Shown: positions 10,959 through 22,724 of the stretch, piece after piece
Layout of the letters: the number at the start of each line of letters is the position of its first letter
Position numbering within the stretch: the stretch's first letter is position 1
Origin: Helichrysum umbraculigerum
Lineage: Eukaryota; Streptophyta; Magnoliopsida; Asterales; Asteraceae
Length of the DNA stretch: 64,000 nucleotides
NCBI GenBank assembly: GCA_949592205.1
Contig: CATIUR010000005.1
Coordinates: forward strand, 134,065,277 to 134,129,276
Direction of reading: 5' to 3'
Position numbers and translations under genes: made by a program
The notes under the pieces: generated by a model
The model's database searches: none
The model's input: the letters and a program-made list of their open reading frames with translations, nothing else
Told to the model about the DNA's origin: nothing

Positions 10959-13036
10959 TATAACACCCCTCATTTCTATAAACAATTATAATAATTATTA
11001 TGACTCGGAAGCGTAGATTTCAAACATGTATCCATGCTTTACATTACCCTATAATGTAAATAAACTTTTTCAAACTAAATACATGACATTTCAACAACTA
11101 GGTGTTATATAATTCAAAACAGGTCTTCGGTTATTAAACCAACATCAGAGTAATCTGTCTGTTAAACATTCCATCATTTCCAAGAACTTCCTGCCCAACC
11201 CAATGTGTCCCATCTATTATAACCTGCAGGAAGGACTGTAGTGGGGTTAGCATAACGCTAAGTGAGTGAAACTATAATCGACAGTCCAACTTAGCACAAC
11301 AATCTGTTTACATCAATAACAAAAAACAATCAATCATCATAAGGATCGGTGGTTCTTGAGAAACCATAATACCCGGGTGGTTCTCAAAGAACACTTAGCC
11401 ATCATCTGTATTGGCCTATACAGAAATTACCGATAACTTGTTGTTAATCACACACGACCTAAATCTCTAAACCAACGTTTCAAGTTTCAAGATTTCCTGT
11501 CGTCTATAATAACAATCAAGTCCAACCATTCATTCAAGTTGACCTCAGAATCTTACATAATAGCTCAAACAGCCAAGTAAGCAAACAACCAAACTAACAT
11601 GGCAAGCTATTTCAAACGAAAACATTATATCAAAGTAATACTATAATTACTTGTTGTAACCAAATCATTACAACTAAATCACACTCAGGTTACAGATCCA
11701 CTCACCGAATACCGCAGTCGTCCATTCAGTAGTCTAATGTCACTGGGCCTTTCTCCACATCTGAGAATACAATGGAATAACACAAGTTAGTTAATTGTCT
11801 CAAATCTATATAACATTACTCCAATAGATTTACATCCATAATTCCAAACTACTCAATTCATATGAATTAATACAATCATCACAATTATCAATATCAAATC
11901 CATACTTACATAAATTCATGTCATGGTTTTTCAACAACATGTTTAGTCAATATAACATGATATTTAACTCCAATATCAACTTTCTTTGAATTAATCATTC
12001 TTAACTCATGTCAACAACAAGTATTCATCATATGCCACCAACATGAGCTTGAAACTTTACTAATCATTATAATCATCTATAATCATCATTATCAACATAA
12101 TCAATTGATACATCATCAATTACACTCTAATAACATAAGCTTACAAGCTTTGATTTTAGCATAATTAACTAAACCCATGAACTTTATTCATAAGTTTATA
12201 TTGAATTCTTCACTTTTACATTAGGCTTCACCTATAATCATGATTTTAACATCAACTAAGCATTATATGATCATTACAAGCTTTAATTCATAGATTATCA
12301 ACTAAACCCATAAACCATCTATGATCATATATGAAATAAATCAACTTTATGCTAGGGTTTAGCTTACAATCATATAGTAATCATTAATTAACAATTCTAC
12401 AAGCATTACAAGCTTCAATTTAACCTTAATCAGGCTAATTCAATCAAATACCCAAAAACCCAATTTCTAGGGTTTATGAAATTCAAAGATTAATACTTAC
12501 AAAGTGTTTATAAGGATGAGAGGATGATCAAATCACGTTATTGCAACTTGAATCAAAGTTTTAAGGCTTCAATTTCAACTCACAACTTGTTTTCAAGTTT
12601 ACAAGTAGTCCTGTGGTGTATACGTACGACCAGAGTGATATATCAAGAAGAACAGGAATTGATTTTTGCAAACGATTGATGATTATGGTTTAAGTTTAGG
12701 GTTTCAATCTTTCTCTAGCTCTCAATCGATGATACTGGAATTTTGGTGAAGTTTAGTACGTATTACACACATATATTAGAAATATGTGTACTAGTTTTGT
12801 CCCCCGTACTTATCATTACCTGGAACTTAAAAACCAATTGCGGGGAAATATTATTTTATTTTACCGTCAACTGAATTAATTTAAAACAATCAATAATTTA
12901 TTAATCACAATAAATTATTCGACTCATTTCCTCATTTATTTTCAAATAACAAATGAAACTATTTTCTGACATATTAATAATAATTCACAGTCAGAAATTA
13001 TTAAAATACTACTAGACCCAAAGACCGGGTGTTACA
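10959..13036 (-). mobile_element. A 5' LTR (right copy)
   Basis: 2078 bp, the uninterrupted partner of 2266-6887. It ends on the + strand in GGGTGTTACA followed by the TTAAG target duplication. The stem-loop copy is at 11247-11261. No reading frame of note. Confidence 0.9.
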
Positions 13037-13513
13037 TTAAGTAATTTTCTACATTAGTAATTCACCAGTAATAATAGCCAACAAAGCAAATAGACATAAG
13101 TACGTATAATAAGTTTAATAAATAATAGTTTGAATAATTATAATCTTCTATCCATCTGAGTATTATTAAGTTGTTCCTGAAACTTATATATTAGAATCTA
13201 TATCAAAATATAATTATAAATATGTTCGTTTGGAACTAAAACGTCCCCCTTATCTTGTAGATTATTGTAAATTGGATCCTTTATTCATTTGTATCATAAT
13301 TAAGAATATTTGTAATTAGAAATAAATAGATAATTAGTTATAAATAAGAATCACGTTTCTTGTGTTCCTTGTGTTCGAATTTGGACTTACTTATTAAGCT
13401 ATATTACATGAACGGGTCAATCTTGCCTGAATTGTGTGATAGTATTATTTAGTATTTCCTTAATTTAAAACTTGTGATTATAATTGCCTATACTTTAACA
13501 CACATCAAGTTTT

Positions 13514-13531
13514 TGGCGCCGCTGCCGGGGA
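13514..13531 (+). other. G primer-binding site (tRNA-Asp type)
   Basis: TGGCGCCGCTGCCGGGGA lies six bases after the LTR end. Athila elements typically use a PBS of this form, attributed to tRNA-Asp. D has the identical sequence on the other strand at 50231-50248. Confidence 0.88.
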
Positions 13532-14075
13532 ACACTTAACCGGTTGAACTCTTGTTTTACCGGGGGAGTGGTGTATTTTAATTAAACTAATTATTTTACT
13601 TGTATAATTTTTATTTCTGATACTTTGCAAAATCAATAAGAAATATCGGCTCAACCATTGAGAATACTGACAAAAACAAAGGTATAAGGAGAGTAAAGCC
13701 CTACCTCATTGATTTATCATATAAGAGGTAAGGTACTTCTCGAAAGAAATAGGTTTTTAATAAGCTTCGCGCTGACCTATCTCTCCGCTTTTGTGTACTA
13801 TCAATGGAGCTACCGAGATCTATTGACTAGCTTTGTAAAAGAAATTTAACAAAACCCACTGTAATTTCAAATTGTTATATAAATAACTAACTTGCATAAT
13901 TAACAAATAGGAAATTTGGGTTGGGGTATTCCTTTTCGATTATTTAATTTTGAATGTGTTTTGTTATTAATTATCGGGATTCATAAACACCAACTTGAAT
14001 ATTTCTAACATATTATTAACATTTACTTTTGAATTTAAAGTACTACTAAATTCTGTTTTTGTTGCAGATGGATGT
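13532..14075 (+). mobile_element. G untranslated leader
   Basis: AT-rich leader between PBS and gag with no coding similarity. The open frame beginning at 13995 only becomes gag-like around 14076, where it aligns with the first Met of D gag. A TTTTTGTTGCAG tract at 14056-14067 resembles a 3' splice site, but nothing else supports splicing. Confidence 0.6.
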
Positions 14076-17000
14076 GTGACCCGGACACTTCATCCGGATC
14101 CACTTAGTCCATTTGACGAACCAGAACGAGAATTTCATTCTAGAAGACGATTATCGTACGTGCCACCTAATTTGCCAGAACACAGAATTTCATCTGAGGA
14201 AGACGACTTAATATTTCATAACAGTTTAGTCAAAACGGCTAAAAGAGGATATTACTCCGATTCGGAGTTAGATAAAGTACCTTCTAGACAACATACAGTA
14301 TATCCAAGTGATTCTGAACCAGAACAAAGAAATATGGCAGACATAGCTAACATGACGCTTGAGGATTACACGATTCAAACTCGTGGAGATCCGAGACCGG
14401 GAGTGGTTAGGCCTGCCATAGCTAGAGAAGTAGAGTTTGAGTTAAAGGGGCAATTTCTGAAAGAATTGAGAGAGAATCCTTTCAGAGGAGAAGATAAAGA
14501 AGATGCAAATGAGCATGTTAAGAAAATTTTAGAGATTGCAGATATGTTTAATATTCCTAATGTTACAAGAGATCAGGTTATGTTACGAGTATTTCCTTTA
14601 ACATTAAAGGATGGAGCTCAGAGATGGATTAATAATGAACCAGCCGGATCTATTACTACTTGGGAAGATCTTCGTACAAAATTTCTAAAAATGTATTGTA
14701 CACCTTCCAAGACGTCGAAAATGATTGATGAGATTAGGAACTTTAAGCAAAAACCCGATGAATCTCTGTATCAAGCTTGGGAAAGATATAAGGAGATGTT
14801 ACATAAATGTCCACAACATGATTTGAATGTCCAACAAGAAATAACGGTATTCTATAAAGGAGTTGATCGAGCAACACGTCAACAGTTAGATGCACAAGGC
14901 CCAGTACCTAAGAATACTCCAGCAGTAGCAAAAGCCGGAATTGAAGAATTAGCTAAGCATTCTCAGTTATGGGATGATGGTTCATCTGGAAGAAAGAGGA
15001 TATCTGAAGATAGTGATGGTCTCGCAGCTATCACAGCAAAATTGGAAAGTATAAGAAGAGATATTAAGAAAGTGAATGAACAAGTTCATGCAATCAGGAT
15101 TGGTTGTGAAATATGTGGAGGAAATCATCTAAAGACAGAATGTCCCAATAATGATAGTGAAATGAATACTGAAGAAGTTATGTATGGGGATTTTCAAGGA
15201 AATCCAAGTTATCGTCAAGTTTCTAAATTTAGAAGAGTTAATCAACCAGGACAATAGTATCAACAAGGAGCACCAGGTTTCTAAGTCAAAACGGGACAAA
15301 ATCCGTCCTATTCTGACATGATCAATTCATTAGAAAGTATTTTGGAAAAAATGGTTGGAGCAAGTAATAAAAGAATGGATGATCATGATGCAAGGATGCG
15401 TAATAATGAAGCATCAATCAAAAAAATTGAAGGATCAGTTCATCAGATTGCTAAAACATTACAGGAGAGATTTCCAGGAACATTGCCAGGATTTATTGAA
15501 ACAAATCCAAAGGAGCAAGCTAAAGCAGTAATTACCAGAAGTGGTAAGAATATTGACTCTCCTGTTATAACTAATAAAATTGTTGAATCTGAGCAGGTTG
15601 AAAAAGAAACAATTGATGAAGACATACAACCAAACAAAAAGAGCATTGGAGAAAATAAGGTTAAAGAAGTCATCAAAGACTATACACCCCCACCTCCATA
15701 CCCAGCTGCTCTAAGGAAGGACAAAGAAGATGAACAATACCACAAATTTCTGGAAAATCTGAAACAACTTCATATTAATATTCCTTTTGTTGAAGCTATA
15801 GCTCAAATGCCGAAGTATGCAAAATATCTTAAGGAGTTGCTGACTAACAAAAGTAAACTGGATAATGTGACAAAGGTGACCATGAATGCGAGATGTTCAG
15901 CAATAATGCAGAATAAGCTACCTCCAAAAGTCAAAGATCCAGGGAGTATTACTATACCTTGCAAAATTGGTGAAATTACTATTGAAAACGCATTAGCAGA
16001 TTTAGGTGCTAGTATTTCATTAATGCCATATACTCTTTATATGCGATTAGGATTAGGAGAACCAAAACCTATTCGTATGTGTATTGAATTAGCTGACCGA
16101 TCTGTGCAATACCCTAGGGGAATAGTTGAAAATGTTTTAATTAAAGTTGATAAATTTGTTTTTTCCATGTGATTTTGTAATCTTAGATATGGTAGAAGAC
16201 CCTAAAGTCCCTATTATATTAGGAAGACCATTTTTAGCAACTACACATGCATTAATAGATGTTTTTAATAGAAAAATTACCATGAGATTAGGGAATGATA
16301 AAATTGTTTTTGATGTTAATAATTCCATGAAATTTCCTGATTATGTGGATGATACTTGTTATTATTTAAATTCATATGAATATATGGATAACCCTTCTTT
16401 TCAAGATTTTTTAGGAAAAGATCAAGCAGATACAGGAATTCTTAATGGATGGACTGAAGATTTTGACACTGAAAAGGATTTAGCAGAATTTGATAAGTTA
16501 TTGGAGGAAGATGAAGATTTGGAAGAAGCAACCGTGGTTATTCAACAACATCCTGAAGAGGAAGCAATACAGCCAGTTGCTAAAATTATTAACCAAGAAT
16601 TGATACCATATTCTGTCAACAATATTCCTTATTTTAAAGAAGAGATATTTGAGATCAAGACATCTATTGAAGAACCACCACAGTTGGAACTTAAAGAGCT
16701 ACCATCGCATTTGGAATATGCTTATTTACAAGGCACATCAGACTTGCCAGTTATAATATCTTCAAAACTATCAAAAGCAGAGAAAGAACGATTAGTTCAG
16801 GTTCTTAAACAGCATAAACAAGCAATAACATGGAAAATCACGGATATTAAGGGAATAAGTCCGACATACTGCACTCATAAAATCTTGATGGAATAAGATT
16901 TTAAGCCAGTCGTACAACCATTGAGAAGATTGAATCCGAATGTTAAAGACGTTGTCAGGAAAGAAATCATTAAATTGCTGGATTCAGGATTAATCTATCC

Positions 17001-17381
17001 TATTTCAGATAGTCCATGGGTAAGTCCAGTACATGTTGTACCAAAGAAAGGTGGAATAACGGTTATACCAAATGAAAAGAATGATTTGATACCAACAAGG
17101 ACGGTAACGGGATGGAGAGTTTGTATTGATTATAGGAAATTAAATGATGCTACCAGGAAAGATCATTTTCCATTACCATTTATTGATCAAATGATAGAAA
17201 GACTAGCAGGAAAGGAGTTCTATTGTTTTCTGGATGGATTTTCAGGATATTTTCAAATACCAATTGCGGCTGAAGATCAAGATAAAACAACATTCACTTG
17301 TCCGTTTGGTACTTTTGCTTATAGAAGGATGCCGTTTGGTTTGTGTAATGCACCAGCTACATTTCAGCGTTGCATGATCGC
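14076..17381 (+). pseudogene. G gag-pol, first part (gag, protease, start of RT), broken
   Basis: Athila gag-pol. Gag has the capsid-like segment around LKELRENPFRGEDKEDANEH (about 14450) and a zinc knuckle of form CX2CX3HX4C (CEICGGNHLKTEC, about 15110). Protease shows ADLGAS (about 16000). RT shows CIDYRKLND and ends after FGLCNAPATFQRCM where C is inserted at 17382. Damage: the Met used by D gag is GTG here (14076-14078), making 14334 the first in-frame ATG; stops at 15255-15257 and 15282-15284; an extra T in a T6 run (16159-16164) shifts the frame; a stop at 16894-16896. The rest of pol resumes at 56508. It is not functional. Confidence 0.9.
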
Positions 17382-18399
17382 TGTAACACCCGGCAAATTA
17401 GGTTAACTGTTAAACCTAAACGAAACCCTAACTACTTGTATTTAGTTTGTATTAGGCTAAATAATTGTAATTACATGTATATTTGAATATACACTTACGT
17501 GATTATGTGTTTATCTATAATTGCGCAAAACGATCGGACAGAGTCCGACACAATACACGACGTTGGTGAAAACATTTCTATAAATAACTAAAACTATTTT
17601 TAGAAGTTATTTATCATATATTATTATTTTTAAATAATAGGACACGAAAAACCTAGACGTTTTATTTAAAACGTAACAAACACGGTAAAAACGTGCAAAT
17701 CGAATTCGGAAACCAAACAAAAGTCAATAACTATTTTGACAACTCAAAATAAAGTATTTTAACAATACTTCAATGAAAAATAATCCCAAATATATTACGA
17801 ATTAAAACGACTCAAAATAACGTTAGGCGATTTAACGTTTTAACGAAAATAACGAGTAACTGACCAAAATACGTAACACAGTCTGGAAACTGAGTTGAAA
17901 ATATTTTTCAGCCCCTATGGGCCCCCCAAAAATCTGTCTTCCTTCCCCATGTGCACCCATGTGCCCACCAACCCTTCCTTCCACTAGAAACTCATGCATT
18001 CATGCAATGAGATCATTTCACACTTCACTCAATCTTCAACTCTCTCCATCATCTCTCTACACTCCCCCACCACTCTCTAAAAATCAGTCATAAGATCACC
18101 ATATCACCACCCTAAAACCACCATCTCACCACCATAAACCACCAAGAACCACCACTCAATTACTTAGCCATTCTTCAAGATTTTAGCAAGGAATTGAAGC
18201 TCAAGAACATCTCATCTCAATTCTTTCCAATCATCTCCATTTTCATCATTGTGAGGACTTACTTCTACTCTCATATATGTCTATTTACCTGTTATATGTT
18301 CATCTAACTTGTTTATGTCCAAAATCCTTGTTAAAATACGTTTTTACCAAACATATACAAAAAACACAGAATCTGTCCCAGAAAAATCAGTTTACGAAA

Positions 18400-18512
18400 A
18401 TGAGCATATCTTGAGTTCTAGGAAGAATTAGATAACGAATTTTTTTTTTTAAAGTTGCGTATTGAAAAGAGCTACAACTTTCGTGTTTTACACTTTTTCC
18501 AGAAATGTACAC
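18400..18512 (+). repeat. Module shared by the C and B LTRs
   Basis: Around an inverted repeat AAAGTTG ... CAACTTT, about 100 bp are nearly identical to the reverse complement of 21603-21705 (and 29724-29825) in B, although neighbouring LTR sequence is unrelated or only distantly similar. It ends in a pyrimidine-rich stretch CACTTTTTCCAG resembling a 3' splice site. The second C copy is at about 54105-54214. F has a weaker match near 62510-62560. Confidence 0.7.
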
Positions 18513-19030
18513 GATTTTCCCTACGAGTCGATTTATAGGACTGATCTGGAAGTTTTCGATAAAATTGTACGGTTCTTGCACGGAATTAATTAAAAATGTA
18601 AATGGACATCATAGAAGCTGAAATTTCTATGTTAGGATCTAGATTAGTAGAAGAACATCTGGTAAAAATTGTGAAGTTTGATTTGGACCAGAAGTAGGTG
18701 AAATCATGTGGCGTAACAAACCGACAAAAACCGAAACATTTAATCTTGAAGTTTTAAGATGCGTATTTAAAACCGACACCTCGAAATAACTCCGACACAA
18801 ACCGACAAGTTTTATAAACTTAATTAACTGAATTATATGGTTGGGTAAAAGTTTCGGGTCAAACCGAGTCGGTTTGACCAAGTCAACAAAAACGGCTCGG
18901 TGGCTAAAAACGACAAAACTTACTATTTTTGAAAAGTGGTAACAAAAATGGTTTTGGGTGACTTAGTTAGTAACTTGGACCAAAAACTAAACTTAGAAAG
19001 CTTCCTGAATTAGAAACCGACATATAAATT

Positions 19031-19352
19031 GGAAGTGTCTCAAGAAGTGACTAATAAAATCAGAAGTGACTCTATAAGTGACTCATAAAATCAGAAGTGA
19101 CTCTATAAGTGACTTATAAAATCAGAAGTGACTCTATAAGTGACTCATAAATTGAGAAGTGACTCATAAAATCAGAAGTGACTTTATAAGTGACTCATAA
19201 ATTGAGAAGTGACTCATAAATCAGAAGTGACTCTATAAGTGACTCATAAATTGAGAAGTGACTCATAGTTTAACCAACCTTAACCAGTTTGACCAGGTTT
19301 GACCAGTTTGACCAGGATTGACCAGCTTTGACCAACGAGTTGACCAACTTTG
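19031..19352 (+). repeat. Two adjacent minisatellites in the C 5' LTR
   Basis: First, alternating AGAAGTGACTC and ATAAGTGACTC units (to about 19266), then GTTTGACCAG units (about 19268-19352). The 3' LTR has both at about 54731-54973 and 54977-55090, with more TTGACCAG units there, so copy number has changed since insertion. Confidence 0.9.
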
Positions 19353-19736
19353 ACCTACGGTTTAAGGCTTATACAAACTAAAATAATCTATTTGCAACAC
19401 ACGATTTGTACTACTGAATAGTATACAACAAAACAAACTTGATAATAATGTCTAAATGAATTATTATTACAAACTTTCACCAACGGGTCATACACGTTTT
19501 TGATAAACGAACTTGAATAACTTATTTGGACATACTAGTTGATGAACTAGCTCTAGGTGGACAATAACCCTCCACCTACACGATTGGCTTAAGTGGACAT
19601 TGACCCTCACTAATACAATCGCTATAGATGGTCTTATGAGACATCTACTTACACAACCTTATACGTTTAGGACATTAGAGGGTTGCACACCGGCTTACTT
19701 GCTTATTTGATATTTGCTTGCTACCTGCTAAACACT

Positions 19737-19789
19737 GGTGAGTTTCATAGCCCCCTTTTTACTTGTTTTTGAACTGTTTTGGGGTGAGA
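19737..19789 (+). promoter_or_regulatory. Conserved LTR module GGTGAGT / AGCCCC / GGGGTGAG (C)
   Basis: GGTGAGT, then CATAGCCCC, a T-rich spacer, then GGGGTGAGA. AGCCCC can pair with GGGG. The same order occurs in B, S, E and F, and the end of it in H (about 8-18). GGTGAGT resembles a 5' splice site; no transcript evidence is available. The 3' LTR copy is at 55472-55523. Confidence 0.55.
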
Positions 19790-20117
19790 ATATGTCGCAC
19801 CCCCAAATTATGATGCGGAAGCGGGTCGGTTCGGGGCGCGACTAATCAATAACAAAACACATAAGATTACATAATGAACGACCACTACATGCGTCGTTTG
19901 ATAAAATACATTAATGTAATAGAAATTACATAATTGTTTTCCAAAAGGTGAGTTCGCATAAGATACTTGAGAGATTCCAATACATATCTAATTTGTACAA
20001 AATATAGAAATGCAGTTAAATCTCTTGATGATATTATTTGCATGCGACTCGAGCTACAGTATCCTGATGGGCAGTCCAACCTACTGCTGAGTACCTGTGA
20101 TACATGCTAAAATGGGT

Positions 20118-20131
20118 CAGCGAAAACGCTG
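20118..20131 (-). other. Conserved LTR stem-loop (B)
   Basis: CAGCG, 4-nt loop, CGCTG; second copy at 28191-28204. Relative to H (CAGCT/AGCTG), the close relative, the base pair next to the loop changed from T-A to G-C: a compensatory pair of changes. Confidence 0.6.
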
Positions 20132-20590
20132 GTGAGCTCACAGGTTTGATATAACAATATATGATTTGTGAACCGCAAGATTTAATGATTTGATTTACAA
20201 AGCATGTAAATAATTGATTGATGGGTATCACATGAATATTTGTAATTAAACAAATAAGTAAAGATTGATACAACTAACATGAGCACATAGTCTGAGCTTA
20301 ACTGAGGGGTCAGGATCACTATCAAGTGCCTGATCGAGGGTGCCTCTATGCGTATGCCTAATCAACATACGTTTGAACAAATGATAATGCGTCCGTTTGA
20401 CAGGTTAGTGCTTGCTAACTCGGACGGGGATTGTCAATCCCATATGGTACCATACACTAACATTCACGCTAAATCATATTAACAGAACTATGCTTCAGAG
20501 GACTTTGATTGATTAGATGAAAACAACTCATGCAGCATACGTGATAATTTGATAATTGCGTTCACATGTAAAACAAAACAGAGCATGTAT

Positions 20591-20638
20591 CTCACCCCTA
20601 GGTAAAAGCATTTAAAATAGGGGCTATGAGACTCACCT
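20591..20638 (-). promoter_or_regulatory. Conserved LTR module (B)
   Basis: On the minus strand AGGTGAGT, CTCATAGCCCCTA, 17-nt spacer, TAGGGGTGAG. CTCA..CCCCTA and TAGGGGTGAG form a long stem. The second copy is at 28663-28711. Confidence 0.55.
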
Positions 20639-20989
20639 GAGTTTGATGAGATGCTGTCAAGCAACAATGATGGTATACAAAGAATGATGTCGTTTCCAAC
20701 TACTGAAACCTGCCGGGCGTCCTAAACGCGCAAGGTTTTAAATGATTAGATGTCTCAGCAGACCATCTATGCTAGTTGTTCATCCAACTAGTAATGTCCA
20801 AATAATTAGTTTTGGATTAATTGTATTTTGAAAACATGTACGGCCCGTTGGTGATTAATTGTAATAATAATCTCAAAACATTATTATTAAAATGTTGTAA
20901 TGATATACTTGTAAAGTATAATTGAAGTGGTTAGTATTCGTATAAATCATGTGTTGATGCGTTATTGTCTTAGGTGATTATAAGTTGTT

Positions 20990-21355
20990 ACCACTTCTAG
21001 TTATAACCTCGTTACCATTGTTAGTTTAAGTTGTTACCACTGTTAGTTATAAGTTGTTATCACTGTTAGTTATAACATAGTTACCACTGTTAGTTATAAC
21101 TTAGTTACCACTGTTAGTTATAACATAGTTACCACTGTTAGTTATAACTTAGTTACCACTGTTAGTTATAACATAGTTACCACTGTTAGTTATAACTTAG
21201 TTACCACTGTTAGTTATAACTTAGTTACCACTGTTAGTTATAACATAGTTACCACTGTTAGTTATAACTTAGTTACCACTGTTAGTTATAACATAGTTAC
21301 CACTGTTAGTTATAACATAGTTACCACTGTTAGTTATAACTTAGTTTCCAAAACA
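20990..21355. repeat. 24-bp minisatellite in the B LTR
   Basis: Units of GTTATAACATAGTTACCACT type, with CATAG or CTTAG variants, 12 steps in this LTR and 14 in the other (29080-29465). The order of variants is the same except for one extra pair in the right copy, so the change came after insertion or during reverse transcription. Confidence 0.92.
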
Positions 21356-22689
21356 GCCCCTTTTTATATCTTTTTCTGATTTTTGGCTCGACGAACCTCT
21401 CGTTTTCTACACTTTTTATTCAAAACCAAGACCCACCAAAAATCACAGATGTTCCCCTATGGGTCTAGTGTAAATCTGCACTTTATGGTAATTTTATAAG
21501 TTCATCTGCTATTTTTAACAAAAATCAACATGAAAGGTAGTCGGATTTGGTTCGGAAACGAGTAACATTCAAATATCAGCTTCTATACTTAAATCCGTAC
21601 AGATCTGGAAAAAGTGTAAAACACGAAAGTTGTAGCTCTTTTCAATACGCAACTTTTAAAAAAAAATTGGTTGTCTAACTCATCTTAGAGCTCGAGATAT
21701 TAACGATTTTGTGGGACTGTTTTTGAGAGACAGAATCTGTCATACATACATACTTATGAAAAACGTTTTTAAGATTTAGATTTGGACATTATCAAGTTGT
21801 ATGAACAATATATCATCTATATAAACATAATACAAGTATTTTACGAAAGTGTCGGGATTCTTACGATGATCGAATGAAGAATCCGAAAAGGTGGAAGCGT
21901 AGCTCGCGTTCTCGTGATCGTTTTTGCTTCAATCGACTTGATGATCCAAAGAGGTTTTGATGGTGGATTATGGTGGTGAAAGTGGCTGATTTTAGAGAGA
22001 GAAAGATCAGAGATTAGAGAGAGAATGAGAGAGATTGAGTTGGTGATTGAATGAAGAAAGATGAGATGATGGTGGTGGTTAAAGTCAAGAACAAGATCCA
22101 TGTTTCATGGATCTTGTTTGGCTGATTTTTCCAAGTCAAAAAGGAGGTGGATTTTTGTTATATTTTGTCTCAAATAATTGGTATTATATCCGTGTTCGTT
22201 TACCCGATCGTTTAAACGTATATTTAGACGTTATATTTTATACGCAATACGTACGTATTTTAAATAACGAATGAACTTTAGATATTTTCGAGTTGAAGTA
22301 TTTTATCAAAATACTTATTAATGACTTATAAAATATAACTTTAGTTTGTTTCGATTATCGGGCACGACTTGTGCATTTTTGGTTGCGTTTGATTGTTTTA
22401 TACGACACGAAATACTTTTGAAATGTTATCGAAATAATACGTAATAAATAATGAGTTGTATTAAATAACAATTCTATATTACTTAATACTTATTTTCACC
22501 AACGCCGTATAGATGAATCGGAATTCGGCCGATTTGAAAATGCACGATTTAAACAAATCGCGTACTGATATTTATATATAACAATATACATATTGATACA
22601 TACAATTAGCCTAAAACATAGCACTAATTACATATATTGCTAGATGATTAGGAACTAAAAAATCTAGTCCTAATTTGACGGGTGTCACA

Positions 22690-22724
22690 TTCTCCCCTTG
22701 TTAAGAGAATTTCGTCCCGAAATT
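22690..22724 (-). promoter_or_regulatory. B polypurine tract and pre-PPT hairpin
   Basis: The minus strand reads AATTTCGGGACGAAATT (22708-22724), a perfect 7-bp hairpin with loop GGA, then a purine-rich AACAAGGGGAGAA tract next to the LTR. The pol stop codon TAA (22724-22726) overlaps the hairpin edge. This hairpin is typical of plant Tekay/Del elements. Confidence 0.85.

Larger units (their letters stand above)
2266..13036 (-). mobile_element. A: coding-free LTR element (LARD-like)
   Basis: A is flanked by TTAAG at 2261-2265 and 13037-13041. In element sense its LTRs run from TGTAACACC to GGTGTTATA. They measure 2079 bp (2266-6887 without S and its duplicated target) and 2078 bp (10959-13036). 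The PBS matches tRNA-Met with one mismatch, and the PPT is followed by a tRNA-Met-type LTR start. The 4.07-kb interior has no gag or pol similarity, so A must be mobilised in trans. By eye the LTRs differ at about 26 positions (about 1.2%). Confidence 0.88.
1157..13507 (+). mobile_element. G 5' LTR, interrupted by element A
   Basis: The LTR consists of 1157-2265 and 13042-13507; element A (2266-13036) and the second TTAAG copy (13037-13041) lie between. Joined, it matches the 3' LTR at 58620-60195 over its whole length. It contains four palindromes (1495-1622) and a TATA box (1641-1648). The LTR starts TGATAAACATC and ends CACATCA. Confidence 0.92.
19793..22689 (-). mobile_element. B 3' LTR (left copy)
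   Basis: On the + strand it runs from TGTCGCACCCC to GGGTGTCACA. It contains the stem-loop (20118-20131), the GGTGAGT/AGCCCC/GGGG module (20591-20638), the 24-bp minisatellite (20990-21355) and the module shared with C (21603-21705). Frames at 19885, 20034 and 21841 also occur in the other LTR and are not genes. Confidence 0.95.

Noticed and set aside
20990..21355. CRISPR-like array
   Set aside because: Contiguous 24-bp units without spacers in a plant LTR; no cas genes.
21841..22101. 86-codon His/Ser-rich frame, also at 29962-30222
   Set aside because: It lies in both B LTRs, is low-complexity (from ATGGTGG and GAGA repeats), and is duplicated only because the LTR is.
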